NCBI RefSeq assembly: GCF_017114865.1
Contig: NZ_JADEYH010000034.1
Coordinates: forward strand, 1-49,999
DNA: 49,999 nt
Origin: Streptomyces verrucosisporus
GTDB taxonomy: Bacteria; Actinomycetota; Actinomycetes; Streptomycetales; Streptomycetaceae
Direction of reading: 5' to 3'
Within the stretch, counting starts at the first letter, position 1, and every line of letters starts with the position of its first letter. Below, piece after piece: positions 23,337 through 32,231 of this stretch. Below the pieces are notes generated by a model that was not told the DNA's origin, searched no databases, and saw only the letters and a program-made list of their open reading frames with translations. The translations under genes were made by a program, and so were the position numbers.

Positions 23337-25112
23337 TCAGAGCCGCTCGGGGGTGCGGATGCCCAGCAGCCCCATGCCCTGCCGCAGGGTGCGGGCCGTC
23401 AGGTCACACAGGAAGAGCCTGTTCTCCCTGACCGCCTCCGACTCCGCCCGGATCACCGGGCACTGGTCGTAGAACGTCGTGTAGAGCGAGGCCAGCTGGT
23501 AGAGGTAGGCGGCCAGCTTGTGCGGCTCGTACGTCTCGGCCACGCCCGCCAGTGTCTCGGCGAACTCGTCCAGGTGCAGACCCAGCGCCCGCTCGGCCGG
23601 GGCCAGTTCGACCTCCGGGTGCGCGGCGGGCCGCGCGTCGCCGGCCTTGCGCAGGATCGACTGGATCCGGGCGTAGGCGTACTGGAGGTAGACACTGGTG
23701 TCGCCGTTGAGCGAGACCATCCGGTCCAGGTCGAAGACGTAGTCGCGCGACATGGACGTCGACAGGTCGGCGTACTTCACCGCGCCGATGCCCACCTGGG
23801 CACCGCGCTCGGCGATCTCCTCCTCCGTCAGCCCCAGGCCGCCCTGCTCCGCCTTCTCCCGCACCACGGCCGTGGCCCGCTCGACGGCCTCGTCCAGCAG
23901 GTCCACCAGCCGGACCGTCTCGCCCTCACGGGTCTTGAACGGCTTGCCGTCCTTGCCCAGCACCGTGCCGAAGGCGAGCTGCCGCGCCGCGCCCTCGGGC
24001 AGCCAGCCGACCCGGCGCGCGGTCTCGAAGACCATCTTGAAGTGCAGCGCCTGCCGGGCGTCCACCACGTACAGCAGGGTGTCGGCGCCCAGCTTCCCGA
24101 CCCGGTCGCGGATGGCGGCCAGGTCGGTGGCGGCGTAGCCGAAACCGCCGTTGGACTTCTGCACGATCAGCGGGACGGGCTTGCCGTCGGGGCCCTTGAC
24201 GTCGTCGAAGAACACGCACAGCGCGCCGTCGGAGCGGACCGCGACGCCGCTGTCCTCCAGCTCCTTCACGACCTGCTGGAGGTCGTCGTTGTAGGCGCTC
24301 TCGCCGACCACGTCCGCGTCGCGGACCTCCACGTCGAGCTGGTCGTAGACCGCGTGGAAGTAGATCATCGACTCGCCGACGATCCTCCGCCACATCTCCA
24401 GCGTGGCCCGGTCGCCGCTCTGCAGGAGCACCACCCGGTCGCGGGCGCGCGCCTTGAACTCCTCGTCGGAGTCGAACAGCGCCCGGGCCGCCTTGTAGAG
24501 CCGGTTCAGCCGGGACATCGCCGCCTCGCCGGAGCCGCCGGCCTCCTCGCCGGAGGCATGGTCCAGCTCGTGCGGGTGCTCGACCAGGTACTGGATGAGC
24601 ATGCCGAACTGCGTGCCCCAGTCCCCGATGTGGTGCCGCCGGACCACCTTCTCGCCCCGGTGCTCCAGGATCTGCACGATCGCGTCGCCGATCACCGTCG
24701 AGCGCAGGTGCCCGACGTGCATCTCCTTGGCCACGTTGGGCTGCGAGTAGTCGATGACGGTGGTACCCGGCCGCTCCGCGTACGGCACGCCCAGCCGCTC
24801 GTCGGCCGCCCGCGCCGCCAGCGTCCGCACGATCGCGGCGTCGGAGACGGTGATGTTGAGGAAGCCCGGTCCGGAGACCTCGATGCCGGCGATCTCGTCC
24901 GTCTCCGGCAGCGCGGCGACCACACCGCCGGCCAGCTCGCGCGGGTTGCCCCCCAGCTTCTTGGCCAGCGCCAGCATCCCGTTGGCCTGGAAGTCCGCCC
25001 GGTCGCTGCGTCGCAGCAGCGGGTCTGCCGACGCGGCCTCCGGCAGGGCTGCCGAGAGGGCGTCCGCGACGCGCTGGTGGACGGTTGCGGCAAGGGAGGG
25101 GACCGAGGCCAT
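23337..25112 (-). CDS. argS: Arginyl-tRNA synthetase
   Basis: 591 aa, class I synthetase. The HIGH-type signature is HVGHLRSTVIGD and the KMSK equivalent is KPFKTREGETVRL. The N-terminal ArgRS additional domain binds the tRNA D-loop; the C-terminal DALR anticodon-binding domain ends RTLRQGMGLLGIRTPERL. ATG 25112 gives MASVPSLAATVHQRV; a longer frame exists but is unlikely. Divergent from lysS with 170 bp between them. Confidence 0.97.
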   Translation of the reverse strand: MASVPSLAATVHQRVADALSAALPEAASADPLLRRSDRADFQANGMLALAKKLGGNPRELAGGVVAALPETDEIAGIEVSGPGFLNITVSDAAIVRTLAARAADERLGVPYAERPGTTVIDYSQPNVAKEMHVGHLRSTVIGDAIVQILEHRGEKVVRRHHIGDWGTQFGMLIQYLVEHPHELDHASGEEAGGSGEAAMSRLNRLYKAARALFDSDEEFKARARDRVVLLQSGDRATLEMWRRIVGESMIYFHAVYDQLDVEVRDADVVGESAYNDDLQQVVKELEDSGVAVRSDGALCVFFDDVKGPDGKPVPLIVQKSNGGFGYAATDLAAIRDRVGKLGADTLLYVVDARQALHFKMVFETARRVGWLPEGAARQLAFGTVLGKDGKPFKTREGETVRLVDLLDEAVERATAVVREKAEQGGLGLTEEEIAERGAQVGIGAVKYADLSTSMSRDYVFDLDRMVSLNGDTSVYLQYAYARIQSILRKAGDARPAAHPEVELAPAERALGLHLDEFAETLAGVAETYEPHKLAAYLYQLASLYTTFYDQCPVIRAESEAVRENRLFLCDLTARTLRQGMGLLGIRTPERL

Positions 25113-25241
25113 GAAGGAGTGCCGTTCCTCTGAGTGGGGTTTACCGGATCGGTCCAGTATCCCACGCGGCCCACCGCCGGGGCGCGTGCGTTTGTCACGG
25201 GCACGCGGCCCGTACCGCGTCTGAAACAATGGAGCCGTCAT

Positions 25242-25269
25242 CTTGGACACCGCAGCTTGGACACCACAG
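25242..25269 (+). repeat. Tandem 14-bp repeat just upstream of lysS
   Basis: CTTGGACACCGCAG (25242-25255) is followed without a gap by CTTGGACACCACAG (25256-25269), 13 of 14 identical. It lies in the argS-lysS divergent region, 13 bp before the lysS start codon. Confidence 0.85.
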
Positions 25270-25282
25270 CCAGGAAAGGGAC

Positions 25283-27040
25283 GTGCCGACCGTGGCTCAG
25301 AGCACAGAGGCCGACTGGGTCTCCCGCATCGCGGACGAGGTCATCGCCGAGGCGGAGCGCCGCGCCCCCGGCAAACCGGTCGTCTGCGCCTCGGGCCTGA
25401 GCCCCTCCGGCCCCATCCACCTGGGCAACCTCCGCGAGGTCATGGTGCCGCACCTCGTCGCCGACGAGATCAAGCGGCGCGGCGTGCCCTGCGAGCACAT
25501 CCTGTCCTGGGACGACTACGACCGCTTCCGCAAGGTCCCGGCGGGCATCGAGGGCGTCGACGCCTCGTGGTCGGAGCACATCGGCAAGCCGCTCACCGCG
25601 GTGCCCGCGCCTCCCGGCAGCGAGCACTCCAGCTGGGCCGAGCACTTCAGGGCCGCCATGGTGCGGGCGCTGGACGAGCTGGGCGTCGAGGTGCGCGGCA
25701 TCAGCCAGACGCAGATGTACACCTCCGGCGCGTACGGCGAGCAGATCCTCTTCGCCATGCGCGAGCGCGCCCGCATCGACGCCGTCCTGGACCGCTACCG
25801 CACCAAGGTCGCGCCCGAGAGCGCCGGCAAGGCCCCGAAGAAGCAGGGCGGGCCGAAGGGCGCCGAGATGTCCGCGGCGGAGGTCGAGGCCGCCGAGGGC
25901 TCGGGCGCCGCGGGCGAGGACGACGGCAGCACGGGCGACGCCGGGTACTTCCCGTACAAGCCGTACTGCTCCGTCTGCGACCGCGACCTGACGACGATCA
26001 CCGCGTACGACGACGAGAGCACCCGGCTGACGTACGTGTGCCGGTGCGGCCACGAGGAGACGGTGCTGCTGTCGGAGCACCGCCGCGGCAAGCTGGTCTG
26101 GAAGGTCGACTGGCCGATGCGCTGGGCGTACGAGGGCGTGGTCTTCGAGCCCTCCGGCGTGGACCACCAGTCCCCCGGCTCCTCCTACGTCGTCGGCGGG
26201 CAGCTGGTGCGGGAGATCTTCGGCGGCGAGCAGCCGATCGGCCCGATGTACGCCTTCGTCGGCATCAGCGGCATGGCGAAGATGTCCAGTTCCAAGGGCG
26301 GGGTGCCCACCCCGCTCGACGCGCTGGAGATCATGGAGGCTCCGCTGCTGCGCTGGCTGTACGCCCGCCGCCGCCCCAACCAGTCCTTCAAGATCGCCTT
26401 CGACCAGGAGATCCAGCGGCTCTACGACGAGTGGGACGCCCTGGAGCGCAAGGTCGCCGACGGCTCCGCGCAGCCCGCGGACACCGCCGCGTACCGCCGT
26501 GCCACCACCACGGCCGGCGGAGAACTGCCCCGCACCCCGCATCCGCTGCCGTACCGCACGCTGGCGTCGGTGGCGGACATCACCACCGGGGACGAGGCGC
26601 AGACGCTGCGCATCCTGGGCGAGCTGGACCCGGACAACCCGGTGGGCTCCCTGGACGAGACGCGTCCGCGCCTGGACTGCGCGCAGCGCTGGATCAGCAC
26701 CCACGTACCGGCCGAGCAGCGCACCCGGGTGCGCGAGGAGCCGGACGCCGAGCTGCTGGCCTCGCTCGACGACGACGCGCGCGAGTCGCTGCGGCTGCTG
26801 CTGGACGGCCTGGACGACCACTGGTCGCTGGACGGGCTGACCACGCTGGTCTACGGCGTGCCCAAGGTCCGGGCGGGCCTGACGCCGGAGGCCAGGCCGA
26901 CGCCGGAGCTGAAGGTGGCCCAGCGCGCCTTCTTCGCACTGCTGTACAGGCTGCTGGTGGGCCGCGACACCGGCCCGCGGCTGCCCACGCTGCTGCTGGC
27001 CGTCGGCGCGGACCGGGTCCGCAAGCTGCTGGGCGCCTGA
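25283..27040 (+). CDS. lysS: Lysyl-tRNA synthetase, class I
   Basis: 585 aa. It belongs to the archaeal-type class I LysRS, not the common class II enzyme. The HIGH-type motif is GPIHLGNLRE, the KMSKS motif MAKMSSSKGG, with a zinc knuckle CSVCDRD...CRCGHEE. A 40-residue Lys/Gly/Glu-rich insertion lies before the zinc knuckle. The GTG at 25283 has AGGA 7 nt upstream; GTG 25292 is an alternative. The C-terminal alpha-helical anticodon domain is complete. Confidence 0.95.
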   Translation: MPTVAQSTEADWVSRIADEVIAEAERRAPGKPVVCASGLSPSGPIHLGNLREVMVPHLVADEIKRRGVPCEHILSWDDYDRFRKVPAGIEGVDASWSEHIGKPLTAVPAPPGSEHSSWAEHFRAAMVRALDELGVEVRGISQTQMYTSGAYGEQILFAMRERARIDAVLDRYRTKVAPESAGKAPKKQGGPKGAEMSAAEVEAAEGSGAAGEDDGSTGDAGYFPYKPYCSVCDRDLTTITAYDDESTRLTYVCRCGHEETVLLSEHRRGKLVWKVDWPMRWAYEGVVFEPSGVDHQSPGSSYVVGGQLVREIFGGEQPIGPMYAFVGISGMAKMSSSKGGVPTPLDALEIMEAPLLRWLYARRRPNQSFKIAFDQEIQRLYDEWDALERKVADGSAQPADTAAYRRATTTAGGELPRTPHPLPYRTLASVADITTGDEAQTLRILGELDPDNPVGSLDETRPRLDCAQRWISTHVPAEQRTRVREEPDAELLASLDDDARESLRLLLDGLDDHWSLDGLTTLVYGVPKVRAGLTPEARPTPELKVAQRAFFALLYRLLVGRDTGPRLPTLLLAVGADRVRKLLGA

Positions 27041-27051
27041 CGCCGGCGCCC

Positions 27052-27104
27052 CGCCGTGCCGCGGCCCCGGCACTCCTCGTGAGTGCCAAGGCCGCGGCAC
27101 GGCG
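27052..27104. terminator. Bidirectional terminator between lysS and the SDR gene
   Basis: Outer stem: CGCCGTGCCGCGGCC (27052-27066) with GGCCGCGGCACGGCG (27090-27104), perfect over 15 bp. After a 2-by-2 mismatch, the inner stem GGCACTC (27069-27075) pairs with GAGTGCC (27081-27087) over a CTCGT loop. Confidence 0.9.
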
Positions 27105-27121
27105 CGTTCCGGCGGGGGTGG

Positions 27122-27889
27122 TCACAGCTGGGATCCTCCGGTCGCGTCGACGACCTGGCCGGTGACCCAGCGGGCGTCGTCCGATGCCAGGAAGGCCACC
27201 ACGTCAGCCACATCCTCGGGGCGGCCCACCCTGCCGAGCGCCGAGAGCTCCGCCGCCGACCGTTCGGCGTCCTCGTCGCCCCGCAGCCAGGCGGCGTTCA
27301 TGTCGGTGTCGACGATGCCCGGCGCCACGGAGTTGACGGTGACGCCCCGGCCGCCGAGGGCCTTGGCGAGGGTGAGGGTGAAGGTGTCGACCGCGCCCTT
27401 GGTCATGCTGTAGGCGATGATGTCGGTCAGCGCGATGCGCGTCGCCCCGGACGAGACGTTGATGATCCGGCCGCCGTCCCGCAGCCGCTTGAGCCCCTGT
27501 TGGACCAGGAAGAACGGGGCACGGACGTTGACGGCGAAGACCTCCTCGAACGCCTCGGGCGTGGTCTCCTCGATCTGCCCCCGCGGGGTGATGCCCGCGT
27601 TGTTCACGAGGATGTCCAGGCCGCTGCGGTCGCCGTGGTCGAGGACCACGCGGTCGAACTCCGACCACAGGGTCTCCACGTCTCCGCGCACACCCAGTTC
27701 GGCGCGCACCGCGAACGCCGCACCCCCCGCCGCGCGGACGGCCGCCACGGTCTCCTGTGCCGCGGTCCCGTTCCGTCCGTAGTGCACGGCCACCAGGGCG
27801 CCCTCCCGGGCGAGCCGTTCGGCCGTCGCCCGGCCGATCCCGCGGCTGCCACCGGTCACCAGAGCCGTCTTTCCGTTCAGCGAGCCCAT
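27122..27889 (-). CDS. Short-chain dehydrogenase/reductase (FabG-like), target of the divergent TetR regulator
   Basis: 255 aa. Cofactor loop TGGSRGIGRATAERL, NNAGITPRGQ, catalytic SSGAT...YSMTKGAV and the FabG-like end GQVVDATGGSQL. Probable NADP-dependent ketone or keto-ester reductase; substrate unknown. ATG 27889 is preferred because GGGAG lies 6 nt upstream; ATG 27901 is in frame. It shares a 75-bp divergent promoter region with a TetR gene, the usual arrangement for a regulator and its target. Confidence 0.92.
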   Translation of the reverse strand: MGSLNGKTALVTGGSRGIGRATAERLAREGALVAVHYGRNGTAAQETVAAVRAAGGAAFAVRAELGVRGDVETLWSEFDRVVLDHGDRSGLDILVNNAGITPRGQIEETTPEAFEEVFAVNVRAPFFLVQQGLKRLRDGGRIINVSSGATRIALTDIIAYSMTKGAVDTFTLTLAKALGGRGVTVNSVAPGIVDTDMNAAWLRGDEDAERSAAELSALGRVGRPEDVADVVAFLASDDARWVTGQVVDATGGSQL

Positions 27890-27904
27890 GGCCACTCCCA
27901 TTCC

Positions 27905-27957
27905 GTAGCGATGACTACATAAAAGATACAGCAATTACATAGCGACCGATGTAGAAT
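27905..27957. promoter_or_regulatory. Operator/promoter region shared by the SDR and TetR genes
   Basis: An AT-rich island. TACAT occurs at 27916-27920 and 27936-27940 (exactly 20 bp apart), and its inverse ATGTA at 27949-27953; GTAG/CTAC flank at 27905-27908 and 27915-27918. TAGAAT at 27952-27957 is a good -10 for the TetR gene and would start the mRNA at its ATG (leaderless). The inverted half-site overlaps this -10, consistent with autorepression. Confidence 0.6.
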
Positions 27958-27964
27958 TCATGCC

Positions 27965-28573
27965 ATGACGCCACGCGTGAGAGGACGCCCGAGGAGCTTC
28001 GACCGGGAAGCCGCGCTCGCCCGGGCCACCCTGCTGTTCTGGAAGTACGGCTACGAAGGGACCTCCATCGCCGACCTGACCAGGGAGATGGGCGTCTCGC
28101 CGCCGAGCCTGTACGCGGCCTTCGGCGACAAACGCACGCTCTTCTCCGAGGTCGTCGAGCGGTACGGGGAAACCTTCGGGGCTTTCATGGGCAGGGCCCT
28201 GGACGAGGAGGACGACACGCGCGCCGCGTTCGCACGGATGCTCCGCGAGGCGGCGGCGTCCTACACCGACCCCGCGCACCCGGCCGGCTGTCTGGTCATC
28301 TCGGCGGCCGTCAACTACTCGCCGCAGACCGCCGACGTCGAACGGGCCCTGCGCGACCGGCGGGTGGCGAACGTCCGCGTCTTCGAGGAACGGCTGGCCG
28401 ACGCCGGAGGACGGGGCGAGCTGCCCGCCGGAGTCGACGCGCACACGCTCGCCCACTACTTCGCCGCGGTCGTCCAGGGACTGTCCCAGCAGGCCCGGGA
28501 CGGGGCGACCGCCGGAGAGCTGGAGCGGGTGGCCGGGCTGGCCATGTCGGTCTGGCCCGCCCCGGCCCGCTAG
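27965..28573 (+). CDS. TetR/AcrR-family transcriptional regulator
   Basis: 202 aa. The N-terminal helix-turn-helix is RGRPRSFDREAALARATLLFWKYGYEGTSIADLTREMGVSPPSLYAAFGDK-type (residues about 6-55), followed by a C-terminal ligand-binding domain. It resembles the YxaF/LmrA or AcuR-like group by the FWKYGYEGTS pattern. Likely represses itself and the divergent SDR; the ligand is unknown. No Shine-Dalgarno sequence, in line with a leaderless transcript. Confidence 0.93.
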   Translation: MTPRVRGRPRSFDREAALARATLLFWKYGYEGTSIADLTREMGVSPPSLYAAFGDKRTLFSEVVERYGETFGAFMGRALDEEDDTRAAFARMLREAAASYTDPAHPAGCLVISAAVNYSPQTADVERALRDRRVANVRVFEERLADAGGRGELPAGVDAHTLAHYFAAVVQGLSQQARDGATAGELERVAGLAMSVWPAPAR

Positions 28574-28667
28574 AAGACCCGCGAGAAGACCTGAGCCGCC
28601 TTCCTCCACCCCCCGGCCCCCCGGCCCGGGGCTCCCTGCCGGGCGGGGGCGCGGCCCGGGCGAGCGG

Positions 28668-30080
28668 TCAGCCTCCCAGGCCCGTCCGGTATCGGTCCTT
28701 GAACTCGTGCACGTAGGGGCGGAGGTAGGACTCGCTGAGGGGGCCGCCGTTGGCGTCCTTGATGCCCTCGTTCAGGAGCGTCAGAGCGAGCTGGTGGGGG
28801 TTGGGGAAGTCACTCTTCTCCACGATGTACTTGTGGTAGGCCCGGTAGTAGGCGTCCTCGCGGGGCATCCCGTCCGGTATGCCGACGGGCTCGTCGGCGA
28901 CTTCCGCCTCCGCTTCCGGCCGGGCCGTGTACTGCCCCGGCACGGAAACGGAGCGGCCGTTCGACGGGGCCCCTCCCAGTGGACGGTGAGGCCCATCCGG
29001 ATTGGCCGGGTCCCTCGGGATCGTGAGCCCGGCGGCGGGGGCCTCCTCCGACGCGGTCCGGTTCCGGGGCACCGTCTCCCGCGCCGAAGCGGCTTCTTCC
29101 GCCGGTGCGGCCTGCACATAGGTGACCGCCTCCCGCGTGGAGGGCACCGGCCCGTGCGCGACCTCCCTCACCGCGGCCCCTCTTTCCTCGGCGGTCCGCC
29201 AGGACGGCGGAAGCAGTTCGTGCCGCTCCTGTCCGGCCGCCTCCGCGACCGGGGCTCCGCCCGGCCCGGAGCCGGGCGCGGGCGCCCGCTCGGTGGACGT
29301 CCCCGCGGGGAGCGCCTCGGCAGCGGCGGCCTTCCCGCCCGTGACCGCAGCCTTCCCGCCCGTGACCGCAGCCTTCCCGCCCGTGGCGGGCAGTGCCTGC
29401 GGGTCGATGCCGGCGGCGGCCAGCCCGGCCGGGCCGGTCTCCGCCAGCGGCACCCCGTACCGCGCCAGCCGCAGCGGCATCAGCGCCTCCACCGGCGCCC
29501 GTCGCTTCCAGGCGCGCCCGTAGCGCGCCCGCAGCCGCGCCTCGTAGATCAGGCGGTCCTGCTCCATGCGGATGACCTGGTCGTAGGAGCGCAGCTCCCA
29601 CAGCTTCATCCGGCGCCACAGCCGGAAGGTGGAGGGGAAGGCCAGCAGCCAGCGCGAGAGCCGAACGCCCTCCATGTGCTTGTCGGCGGTGATGTCGGCG
29701 ATCCGGCCGACCGCGTGCCGCGCGGCCTCGACCGCGACGACGAACAGGACCGGGATCACCGCGTGCATCCCGACCCCCAGCGGGTCGGGCCAGGCGGCGG
29801 CGCCGTTGAAGGCGATGGTGGCGGCCGTCAGCAGCCAGGCGGTCTGCCGCAGCATCGGGAAGGGGATGCGGATCCAGGTCAGCAGCAGGTCCAGGGCGAG
29901 CAGTACCACGATCCCGGCGTCGATGCCGATGGGGAAGAACGGCGCGAAGCCGCCGAAGCCCTTCTGCTCGGCGAGGTCGCGGACGGCGGCGTACGATCCG
30001 GCGAAGCCGATCGCCGCGATCACCACCGCCCCGGCGACGACCACGCCGATGAGTATTCGGTGAGTGCGTGTCAGGTCCAC
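28668..30080 (-). CDS. DUF2637 membrane protein with long C-terminal extension
   Basis: 470 aa. Four membrane helices in residues about 8-120 form the DUF2637 domain, also seen in Streptomyces plasmid-spread and chromosomal proteins. A basic region (RLWRRMKLWELRSYDQVIRMEQDRLIY) follows, then a 190-residue disordered Ala/Gly/Pro/Glu linker, and a compact C-terminal domain of about 70 residues (PREDAYYRAYHKYIVEK...YVHEFKDRYRTGLGG) that looks helical. GTG 30080 has GAGGA upstream. Function unknown. Confidence 0.82.
   Translation of the reverse strand: MDLTRTHRILIGVVVAGAVVIAAIGFAGSYAAVRDLAEQKGFGGFAPFFPIGIDAGIVVLLALDLLLTWIRIPFPMLRQTAWLLTAATIAFNGAAAWPDPLGVGMHAVIPVLFVVAVEAARHAVGRIADITADKHMEGVRLSRWLLAFPSTFRLWRRMKLWELRSYDQVIRMEQDRLIYEARLRARYGRAWKRRAPVEALMPLRLARYGVPLAETGPAGLAAAGIDPQALPATGGKAAVTGGKAAVTGGKAAAAEALPAGTSTERAPAPGSGPGGAPVAEAAGQERHELLPPSWRTAEERGAAVREVAHGPVPSTREAVTYVQAAPAEEAASARETVPRNRTASEEAPAAGLTIPRDPANPDGPHRPLGGAPSNGRSVSVPGQYTARPEAEAEVADEPVGIPDGMPREDAYYRAYHKYIVEKSDFPNPHQLALTLLNEGIKDANGGPLSESYLRPYVHEFKDRYRTGLGG
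29331..29386 (-). repeat. 21-bp in-frame tandem repeat in the DUF2637 gene
   Basis: Units start at 29331 and 29352 (identical) and 29373 (partial). They encode repeats of VTGGKAA in the linker. A multiple of three, so copy-number changes keep the frame. Confidence 0.85.
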
Positions 30081-30253
30081 TGCTGCGTCCTCGCGAGATC
30101 GTCGTCGGTCGTCGGCGCCGGTGCCCGCCGCCCGGCCGGACGGCGGGAGGGGCGGCGAGAGGGACGGCGGAAGGGGCGGGGAGCCGGAGGTCCCCGAGGG
30201 GAAGACAGGGTACGCGCGGTGGGTGACGGGACCGAGGGGTCCGGCCCGGTTAC

Positions 30254-30943
30254 CTACTTGACGGCCTTGACGGCCTCCTTCGCCGCCTTCTCCGCGTTCT
30301 CGCGGATGTCCTCGGCCTTCGGCGTCTTGCCGGTCTCGAAGCCGGCGCCCTCGTAGTCCACGGTCACCACGACGTTGCCGGTGATGGCGACGACCCGCTG
30401 CTCGCGGTACTCCTCGGTCTTCTTGCCGTCCTTGCGCTCGGTCTCGAAGGCTATGGAGGTCGCCTGGTCGCCGACCCCGTCGAGCGGGGTGTCCTTGACC
30501 TTCTCGTTCTCCTCGTCCTTCGAGACGGCGGCCACCTGCTGGCCGGCGTACTCGGCGGCCCGCTCGCTGCCGCTGCCGAGCGTCACGTCGGAGTCGAACC
30601 GCTTGAGGGAGACGGTGAGCGCCCGGTACTGGTAGTCGTCCAGACCGCTCCACAGACAGGTGCCGTAGCCGTCGGCGTCCTTGGAGCCGAGGTTCTTGCC
30701 CTTCTTCTTCGCCTCGGGGACCACATCGCCGACCGTGTCCCCCGAGAGGGTCTTGCAGGGGTCGGGCAGGGTGGTGAACTTCACCGGCGCCGGGGTCGGG
30801 GACGCGCTGGAGGCGGAGGCACTGGGCGAGGGCTTGGCGGAGTCGTCGCCACCGGAGTCGGAGGAGCAGCCCGCGACCAGCAGCATGGGCACGGCGGCGC
30901 AGGCGAGGGTGCGGACGGCGGTGCGCGTGGCGTTACGGTGCAT
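30254..30943 (-). CDS. DUF3558-like lipoprotein
   Basis: 229 aa. The signal peptide ends in LLVAGC (lipobox), followed by a Ser/Ala/Pro linker. The mature domain has the LPDPCKTL start and the later CLW that define DUF3558-like proteins, probably disulfide-linked. The C-terminus is Lys/Ala/Glu-rich. ATG 30943 has AAGGAACC upstream. It resembles its neighbour at 31129 and they may be paralogues; function unknown. Confidence 0.85.
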   Translation of the reverse strand: MHRNATRTAVRTLACAAVPMLLVAGCSSDSGGDDSAKPSPSASASSASPTPAPVKFTTLPDPCKTLSGDTVGDVVPEAKKKGKNLGSKDADGYGTCLWSGLDDYQYRALTVSLKRFDSDVTLGSGSERAAEYAGQQVAAVSKDEENEKVKDTPLDGVGDQATSIAFETERKDGKKTEEYREQRVVAITGNVVVTVDYEGAGFETGKTPKAEDIRENAEKAAKEAVKAVK

Positions 30944-31128
30944 GGTTCCTTCGCTTCCGGATGTGCTGGGCGCCGGGCGCGCCCTGTCGGACGGCACGAC
31001 GGTACGCCGATCGGGCGATGACACCGCAGCAGCCTAGAGCGGGCTCGGGCCCCACCGGGCGGCGCCGGGGCCGGGTGTGTCCGTCGTCTCAGTCGCGGCG
31101 GGGCGCGGGACGGGCACGCGAACGGGCT

Positions 31129-32073
31129 TCAGTCCTGGAACTCCCCGGCGAGCCGGCCGGCCAGCTTCAGTGCCTTCTCCTGGAGTTCGGCGCTGTCGGG
31201 CAGCCTGCGCTTGTCCGTCACCCACTGCTCGTACTCGACGGTGACGATGACGTTCCCGGTGCGGAAGACCAGGGTGATGTCGCGGTGGACACCCGAGTCC
31301 GCGGTGACCAGCTCGTCGTCGATGTACGCGGCGTCACCGACGTTCTCCAGGGGGCGCGGGGCCAGTGCCGCCGCCGCGCTGGGAGCAGGCTGCGGGACGG
31401 CCGTCTCGGGCTCGCCGCCGCCGTCCCGGGCGCCGTCCTCACCGGCACCGTCGCCGTCGTCGCCGACCCCGTCGTCGCCGCCGCTTTCGGCGGGCTCGCC
31501 GCTCTCCTCCGATGCCTCGCCGGCGTCCCCGCCGTCCCCGGCCCCGTCTTTGTCCGTCTCCTCGCCGGAGCCGGGGGACTCCTCGTCCGAAGGCGGCGAG
31601 CTGGGGATGCCCGCCTCCAGCACCATGTCCTCGTACAGGCGCACCGCCCGCTCGTCGTCGCTGACGGCGGGGTCGTAGGACACGACCCTCTCGAAGTCCA
31701 CCAGGAGGTGGCGGCTGCCCATGCCGGTGGAGCTCTTCCAGCGGCAGCCGACCCGGCGGTCGTCGTCGTAGGTGACAGTCTGCTCGCCCTCGTACGCCGC
31801 CGGGGTCTCGTCACCGCCCTCCGCGCCGTCCTCGGGGGAGGCGTTCCCGGCGCCCGGCAGCATCGCCTTCAGAAGGCCGGTGTCGACCGCGCCGCAGGGC
31901 TCGGGCAGATCTCGGTAGGTGCCGGGCGGAGCCGTGGCGGCGGCGGTGCCGACCGTGCCGGGCTTGCTGTCGGCCGCGGCGCCGCCCGTGCCGGAACCGC
32001 CGGTGCAGCCGACGGTCCCGACGGCCAGCGCGGCGACGAGCGCCACGCCGGTGGCGTATGCCTTCCGCTGCAC
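31129..32073 (-). CDS. DUF3558-like lipoprotein with acidic insert
   Basis: 314 aa from GTG 32073, chosen because AGGAG lies 7 nt upstream; ATG 32088 is in frame but lacks a ribosome site. Signal peptide ends in VGTVGC. It shares LPEPCGAV and CRWKSS with the protein at 30254, but an Asp/Glu/Gly-rich stretch of about 75 residues (residues about 165-235) splits the domain. Probably a surface-anchored extracytoplasmic protein; function unknown. Confidence 0.83.
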   Translation of the reverse strand: MQRKAYATGVALVAALAVGTVGCTGGSGTGGAAADSKPGTVGTAAATAPPGTYRDLPEPCGAVDTGLLKAMLPGAGNASPEDGAEGGDETPAAYEGEQTVTYDDDRRVGCRWKSSTGMGSRHLLVDFERVVSYDPAVSDDERAVRLYEDMVLEAGIPSSPPSDEESPGSGEETDKDGAGDGGDAGEASEESGEPAESGGDDGVGDDGDGAGEDGARDGGGEPETAVPQPAPSAAAALAPRPLENVGDAAYIDDELVTADSGVHRDITLVFRTGNVIVTVEYEQWVTDKRRLPDSAELQEKALKLAGRLAGEFQD

Positions 32074-32231
32074 TGCCCAACTCCTCATGTACGCGCGAAC
32101 ACTCGAAAACACGTTGCCGTCATACGACCACAACAGAACACAATGTCTATCGCACGGTGGCCGTCACGCGCGCCGCGGGACCCTTGCTCATCGGCGCATA
32201 TGCAGCAATACGTCCGTCTTCCGTGTGTGGA

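Noticed and set aside
29331..29386. CRISPR-like repeat
   Set aside because: Units abut without spacers and are in frame inside a coding linker, so this is a coding tandem repeat.
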